Source of the DNA: Sequoia sempervirens
Taxonomy: Eukaryota > Streptophyta > Pinopsida > Cupressales > Cupressaceae
DNA length: 64,000 bases
Direction of reading: 5' to 3'
NCBI GenBank assembly: GCA_007258455.2
Contig: VDFB02000003.1
Coordinates: forward strand, 43,341,986 to 43,405,985
In this document: positions 58,772-64,000 of the stretch, piece after piece
Layout: every line of letters starts with the position of its first letter
How positions within the stretch are numbered: position 1 is the stretch's first letter
The notes under the pieces: model-generated
What the model saw: only the letters and a program-made list of their open reading frames with translations
Told to the model about the DNA's origin: nothing
Databases searched by the model: none
Position numbers and translations under genes: made by a program

Positions 58772-60180
58772 CGTAGACATCCAAATTTGACCACTCCCAT
58801 ATGGTCAAAATCATCCCCTTTATTCATCTATTTCATCGATATTAATTAAATGATTTATTTAATTAATATTTCCCTTTTTCCTAAGGTTTCTAAAGTATTT
58901 AATTTAATAATTAAATACTTTACCTTTCATCCCTTCCTCTCTAAATTAAATAAACACATCAATTTATTTAATTTAGTCATTTAGCCCTTTGAATTTAAAA
59001 CAATTTTAAATTCCCTCTCTTCTCTCTCCTTGTCACATCCTCCATAATCCTCTTCTAATCTAGATTAGTTTAATTAATCCATGATTAGGGTGTGCACACC
59101 CTTAATCAGGATTAATGTCACATCCTCCATATTTGGCCACTTGCCTCTAATCCTTCATTAGTCTTCTCAATCACATGTTTGCACAACCTTAATCTAATCC
59201 TCATGCCATTTCTAGTATGTCCTCCAAGTCAACCTTCAGAAGTACTTTCTTTATTTAACCTTGACGTCTTCCCTATGTGAATTAAAAATTCACATTTATT
59301 CCTCCACTGCTTCCCTCTTCCCCATGAAGGTTGTTGGGAAATTCCAAAACCTCTCATAAGTCACATCATCCACATGGGGACAAGGACTTCATTTATGAGG
59401 ACGTTATCTTATCCCCAAGGTACTTCCAATCATGTGAATTTAAAATTCACATTTATTACTCCAATATTTCTCTCTTCCCCATGATGATTAGTGAGGAATT
59501 CTAAAATTCCTCACATGTCAACATCCTTCCCACATGGAGACAAGAACTTTGTTTTTGAGGAAATCTTCTCCTAATCCTAAGGTACTTGCAAGTACCTCCA
59601 CCTCACATGTCCTCTCTCCACCTCACATGTTATTTTGCCACTGCATTTCCACATGGCAAGATGTGAGGGCTTGTGAGTCCTCAGCTCACCACAACCCTCC
59701 ATCTTGTCCATGTTGGCTAAATCCTAGCCATTCAATTCTCTAGAGACTCCTCCCCTAAAATAGAGGATTTTGTCTCATTTTTCCCATTCAACACCTTCAA
59801 GCATTCAGAATTCAAGCAATCTAGCACTCTTAGCAATTTTCAAGCACAAGCATTTTTCATCCTCCATTGTTGCACTTCAAGCTTTTATTGCATTCATCTC
59901 ATACATCTATCAAAATATCCACATCCATTGTTGCATTCTGCATCCAATCTAGATCATTTTGCATATCATTTTAGCTTATTTTCCATCAAGGAGCACACAA
60001 CTAATCTACATCAAAGGGCCAACCAAAGGATCAACTTGAACAAGGTATAATATCTCCTTTATCTTTCTTTTGTTCAAGTTCAACTAGGCTTATCTTGAGG
60101 TAGTGTTGTGTGTATTTATCCTTTTACATTTTATGTTGATTTTGCATCATTTAGGGTAGGAAACCACATTGCACACAACA
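58772..60180 (+). repeat. LTR-like block with hairpin array
   Basis: The left edge GTAGACATCC resembles the LTR start at 13353. It contains a hairpin array (58839-59514) and a core-promoter-like CTAAAATAGAGG at 59755-59766. That is followed by a CATTCAAG/ATTCAAGCAAT leader similar to those after the TATA boxes at 6373 and 42174. Neither end nor a TSD is certain. Confidence 0.45.
58839..59514. repeat. Array of perfect short hairpins
   Basis: Perfectly paired arms: 58839-58851/58857-58869 (13 bp), 58892-58904/58909-58921 (13 bp), 58942-58954/58963-58975 (13 bp), 58991-59000/59004-59013 (10 bp), palindrome CTAATCTAGATTAG at 59055-59068, palindrome GGGTGTGCACACCC at 59088-59101, 59275-59283/59287-59295 (ATGTGAATT), 59432-59441/59443-59452 (ATGTGAATTT), and 59491-59500/59505-59514 (GTGAGGAATT). 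Arm sequence differs between most units; pairing is kept. Confidence 0.88.
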
Positions 60181-60649
60181 TAAATAAATGAAGAAGCAAT
60201 TGCAAGTTTTAATTCTTCAAGTGAATGAGAGAAGTGTGTGGAGTCGGGTGGCAGCGATGATCGTACGTTGAACATTTATGGAAAGGAATGTGAATGAAGT
60301 TATTAAATTCTTGAGGCATTAATTTCTTGATGCTCCTCTACTGTGGTGAACAATAGGTGTGAAAACAGTGTATAGGAGGTGGTGGATCTGTCACTGTATA
60401 GGTGATGGAGGCTGGTTTCACACTTAAAATGAAGAAACAACTCTCACACTTTTATGGAGAACCATCGGTAAAGAGACTAATGGGGTGTTTCCTGTACATA
60501 GATGAATGATTAGTGTAGTCAATGCAACTAATTTTGGGAAGAGGATTCGACAAACTCAAGCACAAGTACAAAACTAATTTGCACATTTATTCGCTGATAA
60601 TGGCTTGGGGCTTAGATTTTGGAGAGCTGATTGAAGTTTGAAAAAGGTG
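60181..60649. other. Decayed sequence upstream of the 60650 frame
   Basis: Short frames with many stops. No motif recognised. Confidence 0.5.
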
Positions 60650-61015
60650 ATGAAGGCACTAGTGTATGAGGATTATCTGGAGGACATGGACTCATTGTTG
60701 GAATGGGTGATTTTGGGAGTTGGGATGGATATCGATGAGGGAATTGAAAGTGAAGAGGATAAAGAAATAGAGCAATGTGTACCCTTTGTGAAATAGCCAG
60801 AAGGAAAACATAAAGCTAGATGGAGAGAGGGAGTAGCAAGCAGGTGGGAGGCTCTGAAATTGATTATGGAATTAATAGAGGTTGAGGTGGTGATAGTCTA
60901 GGTAAAGGCTAAAGCAGAGCGGCTAGAGAAGTTGGAGCAACAACCTCGAAGGAAGAAGAAGACAAATGAGATCTCTATGGAAACTATGGCGAGTAGCTCA
61001 TCTATAGCTCTATAG
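60650..61015 (+). pseudogene. Short broken ORF with acidic and coiled-coil segments
   Basis: A 121-codon frame from ATG 60650 to TAG 61013-61015 is interrupted by two TAGs only (after PFVK and after EVVIV). Segments: MKALVYEDYLEDMDSLLEW, GIESEEDKEIEQ, WREGVASRWEALKLIMELIE, KAKAERLEKLEQQPRRKKK. Composition suggests the C-terminal part of a gag-like or extra retroelement protein. Family not recognised. Confidence 0.4.
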
Positions 61016-61400
61016 TAAACATAATCCTCTGCCATGAATTTGAGTTTTTTGGCTGTCTATAGTTAGTTTTTGGGGGTTTTACAAAACTGTGGACAACGAA
61101 AAGGAGTTTTTGGTTTGCAGGGTAGTTAGCAGTTATTCAAAAAAGATGGTGAATGTAATTTTGAGTGAAATTTTTTATTCTGAAATAGTCGTTAAGGACT
61201 AGCAGTGAAGTCACTACAGATAAACTGTAAATTTTGAAAACAATGAATATATAAACTCTCCAGCCATACAACTATAATCTCAAAAAAGATTGTAAATAAG
61301 GAAATTAATAGTTTGAATGCAAGTAATCTATGTCAATTGTCAAACATTAATATTCTCCAGTTTTCACCTAAACCTGATTTAATAAGTAATAAACACTTAC
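61016..61400. other. Non-coding; probably intron of the minus-strand gene
   Basis: No repeats or coding sequence seen. It lies downstream of the splice donor at 61400 on the minus strand. Confidence 0.5.
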
Positions 61401-61457
61401 TGGTAATCATGCCTGCCCACCAAAGTGGCTCATATAGGTAAGAATAACCTCCCACTC
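61401..61457 (-). CDS. Exon of a NIPA-type magnesium transporter gene
   Basis: The minus strand encodes GVGGYSYLYEPLWWAGMIT, the signature end of the first transmembrane region and following loop of plant NIPA (DUF803) membrane transporters. There it is followed by MIVGE. The exon is bounded by an acceptor (TTATTGTAG, AG at 61459-61458) and a consensus donor GTAAGT at 61400-61395. The exon is 57 bases, ends in phase 1 (ACC A) as expected for a split Met codon, and has no stop. Neighbouring exons were not found within the window, so flanking introns are long or the gene is partial. This is the only apparently intact host-gene piece here. Family role: Mg2+ transport in membranes; the specific member is not identifiable. 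Confidence 0.75.
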
Positions 61458-62407
61458 CTACAATAATTTTTTCATGGTCACTGTTAGTATGTAAAAATAG
61501 ATTTGGAAAGAACAAAGTTGAAAAGATAGAATAGAATGAAGACTCTAAAGAAGCTATTTTCACATTGTAGCTTTTTGATAATCCAACATGACACTGAAGA
61601 TTAGTGTTTGATTTTTGTTCAACACAAAAACAAGAACTGAGCCATGGGATAGAACACTGAAATCAATTTTTTTTTCAAAATAAGTTAGTATACTCAAATG
61701 TGAAAGGAGATGAAAGCATAATCAAATAAATGTGTTAAAAGGGTACCTCCATTTATGTGCAGTGCAGGTGGCAATTGTCTAAATTTTGAAGTTCAATATT
61801 GAAATTTTATTTAAAATTGAAATATAAATGTCCTTAGTTGATCAGAAGTAACTAGTAGATAAAGCTAACTAGTTCAAGGTATTCACTATTATGTTTACAC
61901 ATTCCATAAGTATCTACTAAACAAATAAATCTTGCGTAGAATGTATATATTTCTAATTTGAAGATCATATTTACAGTCATGGAGAGTTACATGAGGTATA
62001 GGTCAGGTCTCTAGCTGATATATAATTGGTGCAAATCTAAGGTCTTAAGTTGTCCTGCCTAATAATATTTATTCCAATCTTTAAATGACATAAAAGATTG
62101 AGGCTTATCCTTTGTTGTTATCAATCAAACCATCTTAACCATATCATACTAAAAGTCTATTGTCAAGACCAAAAAATATAAGTTTTGAGAGTCCCACTCA
62201 ATCTCAAGGCCAAAAGCATAACATCTAGCTTAAAACAGGTATAGACCAAAATCTTCAAATAGTACAGTGATATCTTCAACAAAACCCTAAGTACTTAAAT
62301 CCTTCCATAGTTTTTTGTTGATGTAATTAAATTATCACAGGTGATCTAAAAGGTCAAAGGGATTTCATTTTTCTTGTAAGTTGTAAGCCCTAAAAATAAG
62401 TCAGATA
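61458..62407. other. Non-coding; probably intron upstream of the NIPA exon
   Basis: AT-rich, no recognised coding sequence or element. Confidence 0.5.
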
Positions 62408-62493
62408 GTCATCAAGGTAAATACATGACTGGAACATGGGTGAGGTAACAGTCATCAAGGTGATTACATGAATGGAACAAGTGTGAGGAAACA
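62408..62493. repeat. 43-base tandem duplication
   Basis: Two diverged copies of a unit starting GTCATCAAGGT and containing ACATGA-TGGAACA, at 62408-62450 and 62451-62493. Confidence 0.85.
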
Positions 62494-64000
62494 AAATGAA
62501 TTATACCTCTATCCTCATCACCCAAATCAAGATTTGAGGCAACCAAAGGAATGTAGCCTACTCACTGCTTCTGCACAATAAACTTTATTCTATACTTTCT
62601 TTATAAATGTTCTAAGAAATAATGTCATATGACCACCAAAATAATTTCAACTATCACAGTTATATGATTTTTCATCAACACCATCTCATCACAAAACCAT
62701 CAGTTATAATTTAATCCTGACTGAGGAAATGCATACCCAGTACATCCTCTTCAATACAAGGAAGGTGAGCTCAATCACTTGTTCAAGCCAACAAGTACTC
62801 CACAACCTCTCTCCTCCTAGCAAGTAACACCCCTTGAGTTCTCTCAATGGACCCTTCTTCCCATCAAGCTTCAATATGATGGAATTTTTTTGATGCAAAG
62901 CAATTTGGCTTTGAACAAATCATCACAAAACAAGTTGAGTCAAACAACCAATTGATTCACAAAACTCTTCCAAATCACTCCTTTGCAAAAACTCTTCAAC
63001 TCATCTAGTAGGTCTATAGACCTAGATTTTTGACTTTATCTCACAATGAACCACTCAACAATCAATCTATCTACTCTTTTAGACACCCTTTAAGGATAAC
63101 TATAACTTACCTTCAAAACCATCATGGGTCACTTTGGACCATCTGACACAAAACCTAGAAACAACATTGTCCTAATAGACCAATTAGGTCTTTGTTTCAA
63201 AGGAGGTACCTCAAATTCTTTCCTCCAACTCCAAAAAACCACTTAGATCTTCTTACCAATCAACATAGGGCCCTAATCAACAATTTTTAGATGGGAAAAA
63301 TCTCATCTAACCTCTGTAACTAAAAACCCTCACTTTACACTAGCTTGGGGTAGGGTTTATTGAAAAATGACATTACCAACCTCTCACAACTTTGCCACCA
63401 CCTCCAACACTCTTCATTATTCCTGCACACGCTTACAATATGAATTGGTCAATCATGACCTTATTAATGACTTCTAGACTCAAAAATAAAACTGAGCTAA
63501 GACCTCCATGAATCAACATTTCACAAATACCTTCATGCTCCTACACCAGTTTTTAAATTTTTAATTCAAGAAGAAATAGAGCTATTTAGATATACAAGTC
63601 AAAATTAAATACATTTTTACATTTATGTATTGGTATTGCAAACTCTTTTATGAAGGCTCAGACTAGGGTTTGCCTAATTGGTACCTCTAGATTCCAGGTT
63701 AGAGTCTTACAAGACTTAAATAGTGTACATACCGACCTCCACTTTACTGTCACAACCAACTCTATTACTATTTTCCCCCTCAATCCATCACAGTACCATT
63801 TCCAGGAGTCACCCAGAGGTCTCTAGTAGATTATAAGGTGTAATCAACAAGAGGAGTGTATACCTCTATCCCAACCACCAAGGTTTTCTGTGGTCAGGTA
63901 AAACCCCACCTTGAAACCCCAAACCATATAAACTTGATTTTATGAAAAAAGGCATTCGGGCATATAGGAAAATTGAAATCTACAACATTTAAAACACCAA
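62494..64000. other. Non-coding sequence, no gene recognised
   Basis: Less AT-rich than neighbouring sequence, with scattered CCTC/ACCTC words. The 64-codon minus frame at 62704-62898 has no motif. It could be further intron or decayed transposon. Confidence 0.5.

Noticed and set aside
62704..62898. 64-codon minus-strand frame as a host exon
   Set aside because: No family pattern and no convincing splice sites.

Overview
The window is non-coding, repeat-dominated nuclear DNA of a land plant. A conifer or other gymnosperm with a very large genome fits best. The reasons are strong AT bias, nested and heavily decayed Ty3/gypsy, LTR and LINE elements, a decayed PPR fragment, and one apparently intact exon of a plant NIPA-type magnesium transporter. 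The species cannot be named from the sequence. No bacterial operons, RNA genes or CRISPR arrays were seen.

Layout. (1) 1-18360 and 19177-38625 are two copies of the same ~18-19 kb block, separated by exactly 100 N and 716 bases of extra sequence. They differ by scattered substitutions, small indels, a microsatellite expansion and one ~984-bp indel. Copy A stops exactly at the gap, so two allelic contigs placed side by side is the likeliest explanation. (2) Each block carries, in order: a minus-strand chromodomain Ty3/gypsy relic whose protease/RT/RNase H region is replaced by acidic coiled-coil coding sequence; a plus-strand Ty3/gypsy (Tat/Athila-like) LTR; a long AT-rich leader; an integrase C-terminal relic; an array of about 14 short hairpins; a degenerate extra ORF; a minus-strand LTR with an AT-rich hairpin array; a small foldback element; a TATG microsatellite; and the start of a degenerate reading frame. 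(3) 38626-45003 holds the rest of that frame, a possible LINE tail, another Tat/Athila-like LTR with two striking hairpins, and a gag-protease relic. (4) 45087-54241 is a 5'-truncated LINE ORF2 (RT, zinc-binding region, RNase H), split at 47751 by a 6.45-kb LTR retrotransposon with 1.74-kb LTRs, a PBS, a PPT and a TGTTT target duplication but no recognisable gag or pol. (5) 54242-64000 holds an extra retroelement-type ORF, transposon and PPR fragments, a further LTR-like block with a third hairpin array, a broken ORF, and the NIPA exon on the minus strand.

The most unusual observation is a recurring architecture. Several unrelated-looking LTR or post-pol regions contain arrays of short hairpins spaced about 50 bases apart. 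The arms differ from unit to unit but stay self-complementary within each unit, and in one array the centre (GAGAATTTTC-like) is conserved. I know of no named system matching this. It could be RNA structure in retroelement transcripts, a regulatory array in U3, or a by-product of template switching.
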